Source: Gemmatimonadaceae bacterium
GTDB lineage: Bacteria > Gemmatimonadota > Gemmatimonadetes > Gemmatimonadales > Gemmatimonadaceae
DNA length: 34,947 nucleotides
Direction of reading: 5' to 3'
NCBI GenBank assembly: GCA_947457545.1
Contig: CANGXD010000023.1
Location: forward strand, 1-34,947
The notes below the pieces were generated by a model. That model was given only the letters and a program-made list of their open reading frames with translations, was not told where the DNA came from and searched no databases. The position numbers were made by a program, and so were the translations under genes. Below, in pieces: positions 1-14,370 of the stretch. Numbering within the stretch: the first letter of the stretch is position 1; every line of letters starts with the position of its first letter.

Positions 1-1
1 C

Positions 2-214
2 ACCGTCTTTCTGTTGCACGACGTGGAAGGCTACACGCACGAAGAGATCGCGGAGGAGCTTGGCATCACCGCCGGTGGCTCCAAGTCGCAACTGTTCAAG
101 GCCCGGGCGAAGCTGCGCCGGTTGCTCGCCCCGTTGGTGGAATCGCTGTCGCTCAATACCGGTCAGGATCGGAACTATGAAGGTGGATACGCAGGTGGAT
201 ATGCAGCCCAGTAA
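2..214 (+). CDS. ECF RNA polymerase sigma factor, C-terminal fragment (region 4)
   Basis: The reading frame is open from the left edge and stops at TAA 212-214, so only the last 70 or so residues are present. They contain a typical sigma region 4 helix-turn-helix: [16 protein letters not shown] followed by a recognition helix region with [15 protein letters not shown]. Region 4 contacts the -35 promoter element. The family role is known; the regulon cannot be read from this fragment. The stop lies inside the next gene, whose start at 177 overlaps by 38 bp, which is the usual translational coupling of an ECF sigma factor with its anti-sigma factor. The N-terminal region 2 lies outside the window. 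Confidence 0.9.
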   Translation, partial: TVFLLHDVEGYTHEEIAEELGITAGGSKSQLFKARAKLRRLLAPLVESLSLNTGQDRNYEGGYAGGYAAQ

Positions 215-998
215 CGCGCACCTCGACCTCGAACGGCTGGCGGCGTTCGACGCGCTGCCGTTCAACGCCGATGAACTCGCGCATCTCGCGTCGTGTGCGG
301 CGTGCCGCGCCGAGCGTGATGCGGTGGCGTCGGTCGTGTCGCTGGCGAGCGCGTGGGGCACATCGGCGACGAATGCCGAGGCGCCGAGGCTCGTGGAGTG
401 GGAGCAGATCGCGGCCGGGTTGCGTGGTGATGTCACCCCGTCCACGGTGACGACGCCCGCCGATCGCGTTGTACCGGCTCGCGCCACGGCCGCACCGCGT
501 CGCGCGTTCGCGCCGTTCCTGCGGCGGGCGGCTGCCGCCCTCATGCTCATCTCCGGCGGCGCGGTGGCCGGGCGCCTCAGCGGCGGCGTGTCCTCGGCCG
601 ATACGGCGGCCATTGCCGCGGCGCTCGGCGCTGAGCCGTCGGCGGCAGCGTCCGATGTCGCCGGTGGTGTCGGCGCGCGCGCGGTCGCCTTTGGCAACGA
701 ACCGGATTTCCGCACCGTCGACGAAGCCACCGGTGTCCTCTTTCGCGCTCAACGCGACTACGAGCGCGCGTCGCTCTGGCTGGCGTCCAACGATACCACC
801 GTCCGCGACTCCGAAGTGTATCGCACGCGCCTTGCGGCGCTCGATCAGATGATGGCCGCGTCGAGGGCCGCGCTCCGCGACGCCCCGCAGGACCCCGTGT
901 TGAACCACTACTATCTCGCCGCGTACACTGCGCGCGAGGCCACACTGCAGGCGCTCGGCGGCGCGCTGCCCGTGGACAAGATCATCGAGCGGTACTGA
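177..998 (+). CDS. Zinc-type anti-sigma factor, single-pass membrane protein
   Basis: This 273-residue protein begins with an anti-sigma domain that carries a zinc-binding HxxxCxxC signature (His36, Cys40, Cys43 in [11 protein letters not shown]). A single hydrophobic segment follows at about residues 115-133, then a periplasmic C-terminal domain of about 140 residues with no family I recognise. Such proteins hold their cognate sigma factor at the membrane until a signal releases it. ATG 177 is chosen because it overlaps the sigma gene by 38 bp and places the zinc motif near the N-terminus; ATG 201 is an alternative. A longer in-frame extension upstream would read through the sigma gene and is not plausible. 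The downstream PDZ gene begins 3 bp after the stop. Confidence 0.85.
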   Translation: MKVDTQVDMQPSNAHLDLERLAAFDALPFNADELAHLASCAACRAERDAVASVVSLASAWGTSATNAEAPRLVEWEQIAAGLRGDVTPSTVTTPADRVVPARATAAPRRAFAPFLRRAAAALMLISGGAVAGRLSGGVSSADTAAIAAALGAEPSAAASDVAGGVGARAVAFGNEPDFRTVDEATGVLFRAQRDYERASLWLASNDTTVRDSEVYRTRLAALDQMMAASRAALRDAPQDPVLNHYYLAAYTAREATLQALGGALPVDKIIERY

Positions 999-1001
999 GT
1001 C

Positions 1002-2204
1002 ATGGACGTACGAATCGGCAAGCCCTCATGGCGTGTCTGTGCTGCGGTCGGCGTGATCGCGGCGAGCGCGTGGAGCGCGCACGCGGACGCGCAAACGCCC
1101 GTCTCCACGTCGCGTCCGCGCACGACGGGCAAGCGCATGGTCAGCAGCGCGAACGCCGGGAGCGCGACGAACGTGTGCCTCGAACTCGAGTCGTCGCCGT
1201 CGATGCTGGTGAATGCGCCCGAAGGTTTGGCGCTGCTCCGGCTCAAGCGCGAACTCGAAAGTGCGGCGCTCACGCTCGAACAGCAGCGCGGCCTCGAAGG
1301 CAATCAGGTGCAACGTATCTCGCAGGTGCAGCGTGGCGTCGATTCGCTCATGCAGGTGGTGGTGCGCTTCACGCGTGACGAAGCTGGCAGCGGTCCACCG
1401 CGGCGCATGTTCATCGCCATCGACACGGCAATGCGCGTGCAGGCGCCCGACATCAGCAAGTTCATCCGGTCGCTGCAACCGCAGGTGGCCGCTTTCGCCG
1501 GCGAAGCCGAAGCGTCGCTCCCCAACGGCGTCACGGCGCCGTCGGGGTACATGGGGCTGTCGCTCTCCGGCGCGCAGATTCGCATCGTGACCCCCGATGG
1601 CGTCATGACGAGTCACTGTGAGTATCCGGTGGTCGAAACGGTGGATATCGGCTCGCCCGCCGCCCGCGCCGGACTCGGGGCCGGCGACACGCTGCTCGCC
1701 TACAACGGACGCGACGTGACGCAGACCGCGGTGAACTACGCGGAGCTCATCACGGCCGGCAACACGGTGCGGCTGCGTATCCGTCGCGCCGGCAAACCGC
1801 GCGATGTCCCCGTGACGGTGGCACCGCGCCCACAGGAAGTGCGGACGCTCGTGCTCTCGCGCGCGCAGCCCGGCAGCGCGCCGGCCATGCCGGTGCCGCC
1901 CTCGATGAACATGTTCAGCGGCAGTGGAGTCCTCGTGCTCGCCGGCGCGCAGTTCGCGACCATCGATGACGAGTTCGCCGAAAGCCTTGGCCTCGAGCCC
2001 GGCGTGCTGGTGTTGCGCGTGCCAGCCGGCACGCCAGCCGCCGACGCCGGGATGCGCTCTGGCGAAGTCGTGCGTTCGGTGAACGGCACACCGGTGCGCG
2101 ATGTCGTGGCGTTGCGGCGCGTGATGTATGCGGCGCGCGAAGCGCGGCTGCTGGTGCAGAACAAGGGCGGCGCGACTCGCACCGTGGTACTGACGCTGCG
2201 CTGA
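1002..2204 (+). CDS. Secreted protein with two PDZ domains
   Basis: The 400-residue product starts with a signal peptide (hydrophobic stretch about residues 11-27, probable cleavage after AHADAQ). Two PDZ domains follow: one at about residues 180-275 (GYMGLSLSG start, then SPAARAGLGAGDTLLAYNG) and one at about 305-400 (GVLVLRVPAGTPAADAGMRSG, split here only by wording). No trypsin-like serine protease domain is present, so this is not DegP; it is likely a periplasmic peptide-binding or scaffolding factor. It starts 3 bp after the anti-sigma stop, so it is probably co-transcribed with the sigma/anti-sigma pair. A link to envelope-stress signalling (for example guarding the anti-sigma factor from proteolysis) is inference. 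Confidence 0.8.
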   Translation: MDVRIGKPSWRVCAAVGVIAASAWSAHADAQTPVSTSRPRTTGKRMVSSANAGSATNVCLELESSPSMLVNAPEGLALLRLKRELESAALTLEQQRGLEGNQVQRISQVQRGVDSLMQVVVRFTRDEAGSGPPRRMFIAIDTAMRVQAPDISKFIRSLQPQVAAFAGEAEASLPNGVTAPSGYMGLSLSGAQIRIVTPDGVMTSHCEYPVVETVDIGSPAARAGLGAGDTLLAYNGRDVTQTAVNYAELITAGNTVRLRIRRAGKPRDVPVTVAPRPQEVRTLVLSRAQPGSAPAMPVPPSMNMFSGSGVLVLAGAQFATIDDEFAESLGLEPGVLVLRVPAGTPAADAGMRSGEVVRSVNGTPVRDVVALRRVMYAAREARLLVQNKGGATRTVVLTLR

Positions 2205-2213
2205 ACACCCACT

Positions 2214-2246
2214 CCGCCGCGTGCGCCACGCACGCGCGACGGCGGC
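2214..2246. terminator. GC-rich hairpin between convergent genes
   Basis: The 50-bp gap between the convergent PDZ and matrixin genes contains an imperfect hairpin: outer arms CCGCCG/CGGCGG and inner arms GCGTGCG/CGCACGC around a short loop, with a small bulge on the right side. There is no clear T-run on either strand, so a bidirectional intrinsic terminator is likely but not certain. Confidence 0.45.
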
Positions 2247-2253
2247 GACGCAC

Positions 2254-3078
2254 TCAGCGCTTGAGTGACCCCGCCGGGACGGCGTACACCAGTCGGACCG
2301 TCGCCTTATCCGCCTCGCTCAGTTCGCGCACCCGCACCCGCGCCGACATGATGTTCTCGGTGTCTCGCGTGTGGTCGAGCCCCAGCAGGTGTCCGACTTC
2401 GTGCAGCGCGATCGCGCGCATCTGCGGCGCCGTAATGCTGCCGCCATTGGGATGGGTGACCGCGAGCTGAATGTCGCTCGAGAGCAACCAGTGGGCACCG
2501 TCGCGGCTCCACACCGTCTTGCCGCTGATGCCGCTGGCAAAGGTGCTCACGAAGCGCACGTGAATATCGGCCGTGGCCGAATCGCGCACGAACGTGAAAC
2601 GCACCGGAATGCGCGCGCCCACCCACGTGTCGAACGCATCGCGCACGGCGGGCGTGAAGTCCGGGTTCCACATCTCCAGTTCCGTGCCTTCGCGCACGAA
2701 CACGCGCAGCGGACGCGTCACTCGATCTGGCCAGCGTGAAATCGCGGAGTCGCGGGCGGCGAGGAGCTCGTCGATGTAGGTGCCGCTCATGCCACTCACG
2801 ATGCGCCGGCGCATCTCGTCGGTGTTGCCGGCGCTCCGCGCATTCCCCGCCGCATCGGCGACCAGGCGTTCTTCACTGTGGGGGACGGCCGTCCGTGAAG
2901 CCGCCGACGGCGTAGCGGCCATGCGTGTACGCAGCATGTTCGCGCGTGACGGACGTCCCACGATCGTACCACTCGCTTCGTCGAGCACCGAATTGCCACG
3001 TGCACCAATCGTCTGGCCACCAATGAAACAGGCGAGGCCAACGACACAACAGGCGAGCAAGGTTTCGGCGGTCTTCAT
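2254..3078 (-). CDS. Matrixin-like secreted zinc metalloprotease
   Basis: This 274-residue protein has an N-terminal hydrophobic segment (about residues 5-24) acting as signal peptide or anchor. The C-terminal catalytic domain carries HEVGHLLGLDH with zinc ligands His226, His230 and His236 and the catalytic Glu227, followed by a Met-turn methionine at 244 (ENIM). The HExxHxxGxxH plus Met-turn combination defines the metzincin/matrixin (peptidase M10) group. The substrate is unknown. The region between the anchor and residue 100 is low in recognisable features and could be a linker or propeptide; I see no obvious cysteine switch. The gene starts 12 bp after the alpha/beta hydrolase stop and is probably the last gene of that operon. 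Confidence 0.85.
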   Translation of the reverse strand: MKTAETLLACCVVGLACFIGGQTIGARGNSVLDEASGTIVGRPSRANMLRTRMAATPSAASRTAVPHSEERLVADAAGNARSAGNTDEMRRRIVSGMSGTYIDELLAARDSAISRWPDRVTRPLRVFVREGTELEMWNPDFTPAVRDAFDTWVGARIPVRFTFVRDSATADIHVRFVSTFASGISGKTVWSRDGAHWLLSSDIQLAVTHPNGGSITAPQMRAIALHEVGHLLGLDHTRDTENIMSARVRVRELSEADKATVRLVYAVPAGSLKR

Positions 3079-3090
3079 GAAGGCGCACGA

Positions 3091-4023
3091 TCAGGAAGCC
3101 GGTGTGCCCTCCGAGAGGAAGGCCTGCACCGCGGCAAAGAACGCATCGGGGGCTTCCCAGAAGGGATTGTGACCAGCGCCATCGATGGGGACCAGACGCG
3201 CGTGCGTCAGGAACTCCGTCGTCCGGGCCGCCTCCGATAGCGGCAGGACGTCTGCCGCACCATGGACGACGAGCGTCGGCACGACGAGGTCACGCAACCG
3301 GTCGCGCCAATCGTAGCCCTCGCGGCGCAGGCGCGCGGCGACGTGCGCTCCCGTCACACTGTCGCCCCGCGGCGGGCTCACACTACGCGCGAACGCCTGA
3401 TCCGCAAACCACGCGGGGAAGTACGCCTGCGCGTAGTCGGCGTGTTGTGCCACATCGGGCACGTGCAGCGTCGCCGGATCGATTGCCGCCAGCGGTGCAC
3501 GCGCGTCACCGGCGAGGCGTGCCAATGCGGCGTCGTGTAGTGGTGGCAGCCATTCGCCGGACACACCCACCGCGTTCACCAGCACGAGCCGTCGCACGGC
3601 GTGGGGGTCGCGGGTGATATCGAGCGCCGTGGAGAGCATGGCAATGCCGCCGCCCCAGGAGTGGCCCAGTACATCCCATTGCGGAATGCCCAGGGCTTCA
3701 CGCAACGCGGGAACATCGCCCGCGTCGTACTCGATGCGAGACGCGTGCACACCAGGCGGTGTGGACGACGCCCCACGGCCGCGCTGATCGTAGAAGATCA
3801 GCGGACGATGTTGCGCAAGCGGTGCGAGCGCAGGCCAGAGCAGACGGTGATCGAAGAGCAGGCCGCCGTTGATGCACAGCAAGGGCAGTGCATTGCCAAC
3901 GGGCGGCGTGCGATACACGGCGAACGTGAGTCCGCGCGCCTGCACGGCCAGCCGTTCGAGCGGTGGCCGTGCAGGTTGCGTGCGACGGAAGGCGAGATAC
4001 CGCGACAGCGAGGGCGATGACAC
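3091..4023 (-). CDS. Alpha/beta hydrolase, proline-iminopeptidase-like
   Basis: A 310-residue alpha/beta-hydrolase-fold protein without a signal peptide. The nucleophile elbow is GHSWGG with Ser122. An oxyanion-hole segment INGGLLFDH (about 51-59) sits where related enzymes have HGGPG, the motif YDQRGRG (about 78-84) is typical of the proline iminopeptidase group, and the acid and histidine of the triad are probably in HGAADVLPL and DGAGHNPF near the C-terminus. The substrate could be a peptide, ester or lactone; the sequence does not decide. The start is GTG at 4023, 20 bp downstream of the glutamate dehydrogenase stop, and no stronger in-frame start is nearby. It probably shares the transcript of its two neighbours. 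Confidence 0.82.
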   Translation of the reverse strand: MSSPSLSRYLAFRRTQPARPPLERLAVQARGLTFAVYRTPPVGNALPLLCINGGLLFDHRLLWPALAPLAQHRPLIFYDQRGRGASSTPPGVHASRIEYDAGDVPALREALGIPQWDVLGHSWGGGIAMLSTALDITRDPHAVRRLVLVNAVGVSGEWLPPLHDAALARLAGDARAPLAAIDPATLHVPDVAQHADYAQAYFPAWFADQAFARSVSPPRGDSVTGAHVAARLRREGYDWRDRLRDLVVPTLVVHGAADVLPLSEAARTTEFLTHARLVPIDGAGHNPFWEAPDAFFAAVQAFLSEGTPAS

Positions 4024-4043
4024 GCCGTTCCGTCCCGTCGCCG

Positions 4044-5456
4044 TCAGGGGAAGATGCCCATGTCGACGTATGACTGCGCGACCTTGTCGATCGCGCTCAC
4101 CATGGCGGCGGTCCGCAAGGTGACGGTGGGATCACCAATGCGACGATGCACCTCGGCGAGCTGTCGGTACGCGACGATCATCGACTCGGCCAGACCGCTC
4201 GCCACGAGGTCTTCTTCGTCGGCGCCTTCGGTGAGGGCGAGCGACTCGGCGTCGGTGAAGCGCGTGCCGGTCTTCTCTTCGATGGCGCGCAGGAGCTTGC
4301 GCAGCGTTTCCTCTTCGTGCCGCTTCTGCATACGACCGAAGCGCACGTGCGAAAGGTTCTTGAGCCACTCGAAGTACGACACGATCACACCACCCGCGTT
4401 GAGCCACACATCGGGCAACACGAGGAGGCCGCGCTCGGCGAAGATGGCTTCGGCTTCCGGGGTGCTGGGGCCGTTCGCCGCTTCGGCAATGATGCGCGCC
4501 TGAATGCGCGGCGCGTTGTCGGCGGTGAGCTGATGCTCGAGTGCGGCGGGCACGAGAATGTCGCACGGCAGCTCGAGCGCCGTCATGGCGTTCGGCATAT
4601 CGGTCGCGCCGGGAAAGCCCAGGAGCGAGCCATGTTCCTTGCGCCACGTATCGAGCGCCACGATGTCGAGCCCCTTCTCGTTGGCCACGGCGCCGTTGTA
4701 TTCCGCGACGGCCACGATGTGCGCCCCCGCTTCCTGCAGGAAGCGCGCGGCCCAATAGCCCACGTTGCCGAGCCCCTGCACGATGATGCGCTTCCCTTCG
4801 AGACCGCGCGTGAGTCCCAGGCGCTTCATGGCCTCGCCGTCGTCACACGCCTCGCGCAGGCCGTAGTACACGCCGCGTCCCGTGGCTTCGGTGCGGCCGC
4901 GAATACCACCCTGTGCCAGCGGCTTGGCCGTGACGCACGCAATCGCGTCGAGTTCGCCGTTGGCGAGCGAGGCGTACGTGTCGGCGATCCACGCCATTTC
5001 CTTCGACGAGGTGCCATAATCGGGCGCAGGCACGTCGATGCCGGGGCCGATGAAACGCTTGCGTACGAGTTCGAAGGTGTAGCGGCGGGTGATGCGCTCG
5101 AGTTCCGCTTCGGAGTACTGACGACGGTCGATCTTCACACCGCCCTTCGCGCCACCGAACGGGACATCGACGATGGCGCACTTGTACGTCATGAGGGCGG
5201 CGAGCGCCTGCACTTCATCTTCGCTGACGCCGAGCGCGTACCGGATGCCGCCCTTGGTGGGCGACTTGTGTTGCGAGTGTTCGGCGCGCCACGCCTGAAT
5301 GACTTCGATGGTGCCGTTGTCGCGCCGGATGGGGAAGCTGACGAAATACACCGCATTGCAGGCGCGAATCTGCGCGAGCAGCGTTGGGTCGTGCTTGGTG
5401 TAGGTGGCCGCACGATCGAACGTCGCGTTGACCTGGGCCAGAAAGCTCGTGGACAT
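4044..5456 (-). CDS. Glutamate dehydrogenase (Glu/Leu/Phe/Val family, eukaryote-like)
   Basis: This 470-residue enzyme should catalyse reversible oxidative deamination of glutamate to 2-oxoglutarate and ammonia with NAD(P). Visible family motifs are KGGIRY, the catalytic-lysine region around TYKCAIVDVPFGGAKGG, the dinucleotide-binding GLGNVG, and NAGGVIVSYFEWLKNL. The latter, together with SFPIRRDNG and AEHSQHKSPTKGG, resembles animal mitochondrial glutamate dehydrogenase more than the enterobacterial type. After YFEWLKNL there is an insertion where the animal enzyme has its antenna, but it is shorter here. ATG 5456 (MSTSFLAQ) is preferred over ATG 5504, whose extra 16 residues look unlike the family N-terminus. 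Leucine or valine dehydrogenase activity is less likely given these motifs. Confidence 0.88.
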   Translation of the reverse strand: MSTSFLAQVNATFDRAATYTKHDPTLLAQIRACNAVYFVSFPIRRDNGTIEVIQAWRAEHSQHKSPTKGGIRYALGVSEDEVQALAALMTYKCAIVDVPFGGAKGGVKIDRRQYSEAELERITRRYTFELVRKRFIGPGIDVPAPDYGTSSKEMAWIADTYASLANGELDAIACVTAKPLAQGGIRGRTEATGRGVYYGLREACDDGEAMKRLGLTRGLEGKRIIVQGLGNVGYWAARFLQEAGAHIVAVAEYNGAVANEKGLDIVALDTWRKEHGSLLGFPGATDMPNAMTALELPCDILVPAALEHQLTADNAPRIQARIIAEAANGPSTPEAEAIFAERGLLVLPDVWLNAGGVIVSYFEWLKNLSHVRFGRMQKRHEEETLRKLLRAIEEKTGTRFTDAESLALTEGADEEDLVASGLAESMIVAYRQLAEVHRRIGDPTVTLRTAAMVSAIDKVAQSYVDMGIFP

Positions 5457-5576
5457 GGGTCGGGAGCTGAGGTGGGAACCCGGTGGCACACACAGCGACG
5501 GCATCGTCGACTGGTGACCGGGCCTGAGAGAAAGCTATGGAGTCTTCCTGCAATGCACAGGAGGGGCACCAACCAT

Positions 5577-5684
5577 TCCTGCGCGCCTGCCATCTGTGTG
5601 GCTGCCGTCCGCCGTCTCGGCGTGGAGCCGCGGCATCGCGCCGAGATTGCAGACGGCAGCCACACAGATGGCAGGAACGCAGGA
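5577..5684. repeat. 108-nt near-perfect palindrome between two - strand genes
   Basis: Three nested arm pairs are separated by short symmetrical mismatches. The outer pair is 7 nt (5577-5583 with 5678-5684). The middle pair is 24 nt and perfect (5586-5609 with 5652-5675; it begins CCTGCCATCTGTGTGG). The inner pair is 8 nt (5615-5622 with 5639-5646, TCTCGGCG/CGCCGAGA). The loop is 16 nt. It lies in the 242-bp gap between the stop of the patatin-like gene and the start of glutamate dehydrogenase, both on the - strand. No T-run follows. It could be a REP/MITE-type element, a terminator or an RNA structure in the dehydrogenase leader. No target-site duplication is visible. Confidence 0.85.
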
Positions 5685-5698
5685 GCTACGGCGGCCAG

Positions 5699-6760
5699 TT
5701 ACCACTGACGCACGTGATCGGCCACTCGTCCCGTGGCAATCAGCTCGTGCAGTTCCTCGCCAAGCACGTTGCTCATGGCGTTTACCTGTTCCCAGCGGCG
5801 GAATCGTTCGGCGTCGGTGAGCGTGTAAAAATCCTTGCGGTCGGGAATCTTGCCGCCGGGCAGCCCCGCAACGAACGCGGCGCTCGGTGCAATCAGCAAC
5901 GTGCGCGACATGTTGCGCGCGCCGGCACGCCGCCACGGCAGCGACTTGTCGAACCACCCCGGTACGATATGCTCGAAAAAATGCGGGAAGAGTACGAGGC
6001 CATCTCCGGGGCCGTAATCGAGATCGAGATGGTAATCGGTGAGGCCACCATCCCAGTGCACGCCGGGCGTGTCGGGAATGCGCACACCTTCGAGCAACAA
6101 CGGAATGGAGCCGCTGGCCAGGAGCGCGGCCCGCGCGTTGTTGGTCGTGAGCGCGTGGTGCACAGTGGGCAAATCACGCAGATGCAGAAACGGTGACTCG
6201 TCGCCGCTGGTGTGAAAAATCGTACGCCGCACTTGCAGGGCGAGGGTGCGCCGCGAGATGAGATTGGCGGCGGCCGCAAAGGCGAGTGCTGAGGCCAATA
6301 CGAGCCGCGCACTGCTTGCCGCGGCGCCGCGCGCTTCGGCGGTAATGACGTGCACCCGAAAGCGGTCGTTGTGCACGATGTCGTGTACGCCGCTCTCACC
6401 AAGCAGGTGATCGAGACACCGGGTAAGCACGTCGGTCACTTCGCGCGGGCTCGGATTCTTCGTGTACACCTGATGGTGGATGTACGCGTCGTGCCCGCGG
6501 GCGAGTGCGGCCAGCGGGTCGCGCTGCGCCAGGCACGCCATGCGCCAGCTACCGATTGACGAGCCGATGCAATGCAGCGGCGTCGCGCGCGTCTGCTGCA
6601 GAAACGTGCCGAACAGATAGCGGTCGAGTCCCGCGATGCCGAGCCATTTGGCACCGCCGGAGGCCCCGGGAAGGATGTCGATGTCCTGGGCGCGTAGCCC
6701 ACGCTCCCTGATGAGGGCGAGCGCCCGTGGGCCGGCGCGCAAGGCGAGTGAACTCGGCAT
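5699..6760 (-). CDS. Patatin-like phospholipase domain protein
   Basis: The 353-residue product has the three hallmarks of patatin-like acyl hydrolases: a glycine-rich oxyanion segment (GASGGAKW, about 32-39), a GxSxG nucleophile (GSSIG, Ser68) and a DGG motif supplying the catalytic aspartate (WDGGLTDYH in the C-terminal half). Patatin-like enzymes use a Ser-Asp dyad to cleave acyl esters of lipids. No signal peptide is seen, so it is probably cytoplasmic or membrane-associated. ATG 6760 (MPSSLALR) is chosen; an upstream ATG at 6808 adds 16 atypical residues and would reach into the divergent promoter region. The actual lipid substrate is unknown. Confidence 0.78.
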   Translation of the reverse strand: MPSSLALRAGPRALALIRERGLRAQDIDILPGASGGAKWLGIAGLDRYLFGTFLQQTRATPLHCIGSSIGSWRMACLAQRDPLAALARGHDAYIHHQVYTKNPSPREVTDVLTRCLDHLLGESGVHDIVHNDRFRVHVITAEARGAAASSARLVLASALAFAAAANLISRRTLALQVRRTIFHTSGDESPFLHLRDLPTVHHALTTNNARAALLASGSIPLLLEGVRIPDTPGVHWDGGLTDYHLDLDYGPGDGLVLFPHFFEHIVPGWFDKSLPWRRAGARNMSRTLLIAPSAAFVAGLPGGKIPDRKDFYTLTDAERFRRWEQVNAMSNVLGEELHELIATGRVADHVRQW

Positions 6761-6799
6761 CGGACAAATGTAGACCGTGGTGTGGCGCCATAATCCCGA

Positions 6800-6829
6800 T
6801 TGACACACTCGGGTATTTGTGGTTAGGAT
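6800..6829 (+). promoter_or_regulatory. Sigma-70-type promoter for the PepSY gene
   Basis: A perfect -35 hexamer TTGACA (6800-6805) is followed after 18 bp by TAGGAT (6824-6829), a 4/6 match to the -10 consensus. It is positioned about 55 bp upstream of the ATG at 6884, immediately before the Fur-like palindrome. Confidence 0.55.
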
Positions 6830-6843
6830 CAGAAATCAACGAG

Positions 6844-6858
6844 TGAGAACCATTCTCA
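6844..6858. promoter_or_regulatory. Fur-box-like operator
   Basis: The 15-bp sequence TGAGAACCATTCTCA is a perfect inverted repeat (6-3-6) and matches the 7-1-7 Fur consensus TGATAATNATTATCA at 11 of 14 informative positions. It lies just downstream of a sigma-70-like promoter and 25 bp before the start of the PepSY membrane protein, so Fur binding would block transcription when iron is plentiful. This is inferred from motif and position. Confidence 0.6.
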
Positions 6859-6883
6859 ACAAAGAATCCCCAGCGGCACCTGT

Positions 6884-10101
<3,218 letters not shown>

Positions 10102-10234
10102 CCTTCGCCTGCGAAACTGCGGAGGACTGCCACCGCGGTTCGGGTTTGAACCACCACTGCGGTTGATGGACTGCCACTGCGGTTCTGGACGGCACCTGCG
10201 GTTTGGGAACACTGCGGTTTGGGGTCGTTATGGA

Positions 10235-10267
10235 AAGTGCCGATCCGGCGTTGCCGGATCGGCACTT
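10235..10267. terminator. Strong hairpin, probable terminator of the PP2C gene
   Basis: A perfect 15-bp stem (AAGTGCCGATCCGGC and its complement) closes a 3-nt loop GTT. It is followed on the + strand by CCTTTGG rather than a long T-run. The position, 134 bp after the PP2C stop and between convergent genes, suggests transcription termination. Confidence 0.6.
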
Positions 10268-10325
10268 CCTTTGGTGGTTTACCTCACCACAACTGCAGTG
10301 GCGGTCGTATCAACCACCAAAAGAC

Positions 10326-10352
10326 GCGCCCGTCGGCGTAGCCGACGGGCGC
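10326..10352. terminator. Strong hairpin, probable bidirectional terminator
   Basis: A perfect 12-bp stem (GCGCCCGTCGGC and its complement) closes a 3-nt loop GTA. It is followed by TTCCG on the + strand and flanked by TCTTTTGG on the - strand, so it could end the pgm operon read from the right. It is one of two such hairpins inside the nested repeat. Confidence 0.6.
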
Positions 10353-10478
10353 TTCCGATTGAACCCGAACTGCAGTGTTCCTCAACCGCAGTGGCGGTCC
10401 AGAACCGCAGTAGCAGTCCATCAACTGCAGTAGCAGCAAAAACCCGAACCGCTGTTCGCAGTAAACCGCCCCAAGCGC

Positions 10479-14368
<3,890 letters not shown>

Positions 14369-14370
14369 GA

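Larger units (their letters stand above)
10151..10436. repeat. Nested inverted repeat with CACTGCGGTT units between convergent genes
   Basis: The 377-bp gene-free stretch 10102-10478 is dominated by this element. Arms 10151-10225 and 10362-10436 are about 75 nt long and pair at roughly 60 of 75 positions. Each arm carries several copies of a 10-nt unit like CACTGCGGTT (or CACTGCAGTT) spaced about 20 nt apart; further copies extend the similarity outwards to about 10114 and 10472. Inside lie two perfect hairpins (10235-10267 and 10326-10352) and a 10-bp pair TTTGGTGGTT/AACCACCAAA (10270-10279 with 10312-10321). The whole can be drawn as a branched cruciform. Function unknown. Confidence 0.85.

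Noticed and set aside
5577-5684. Reading the 108-nt palindrome as an insertion sequence or complete MITE
   Set aside because: There is no target-site duplication, no transposase frame and no second copy in the window, so it is kept as a repeat of unknown type.
4146-5708. A 520-codon open frame on the + strand, antisense to glutamate dehydrogenase
   Set aside because: It mirrors the dehydrogenase codons, has no recognisable domain or ribosome site, and its composition (rich in Arg, Ala, Gly, His) is that of an antisense shadow in high-GC DNA.
5535-5957. A - strand open frame of 140 codons crossing the large palindrome
   Set aside because: Most of it lies in another frame of the patatin-like gene, and its remaining part is simply the palindrome translated; no independent sign of coding.
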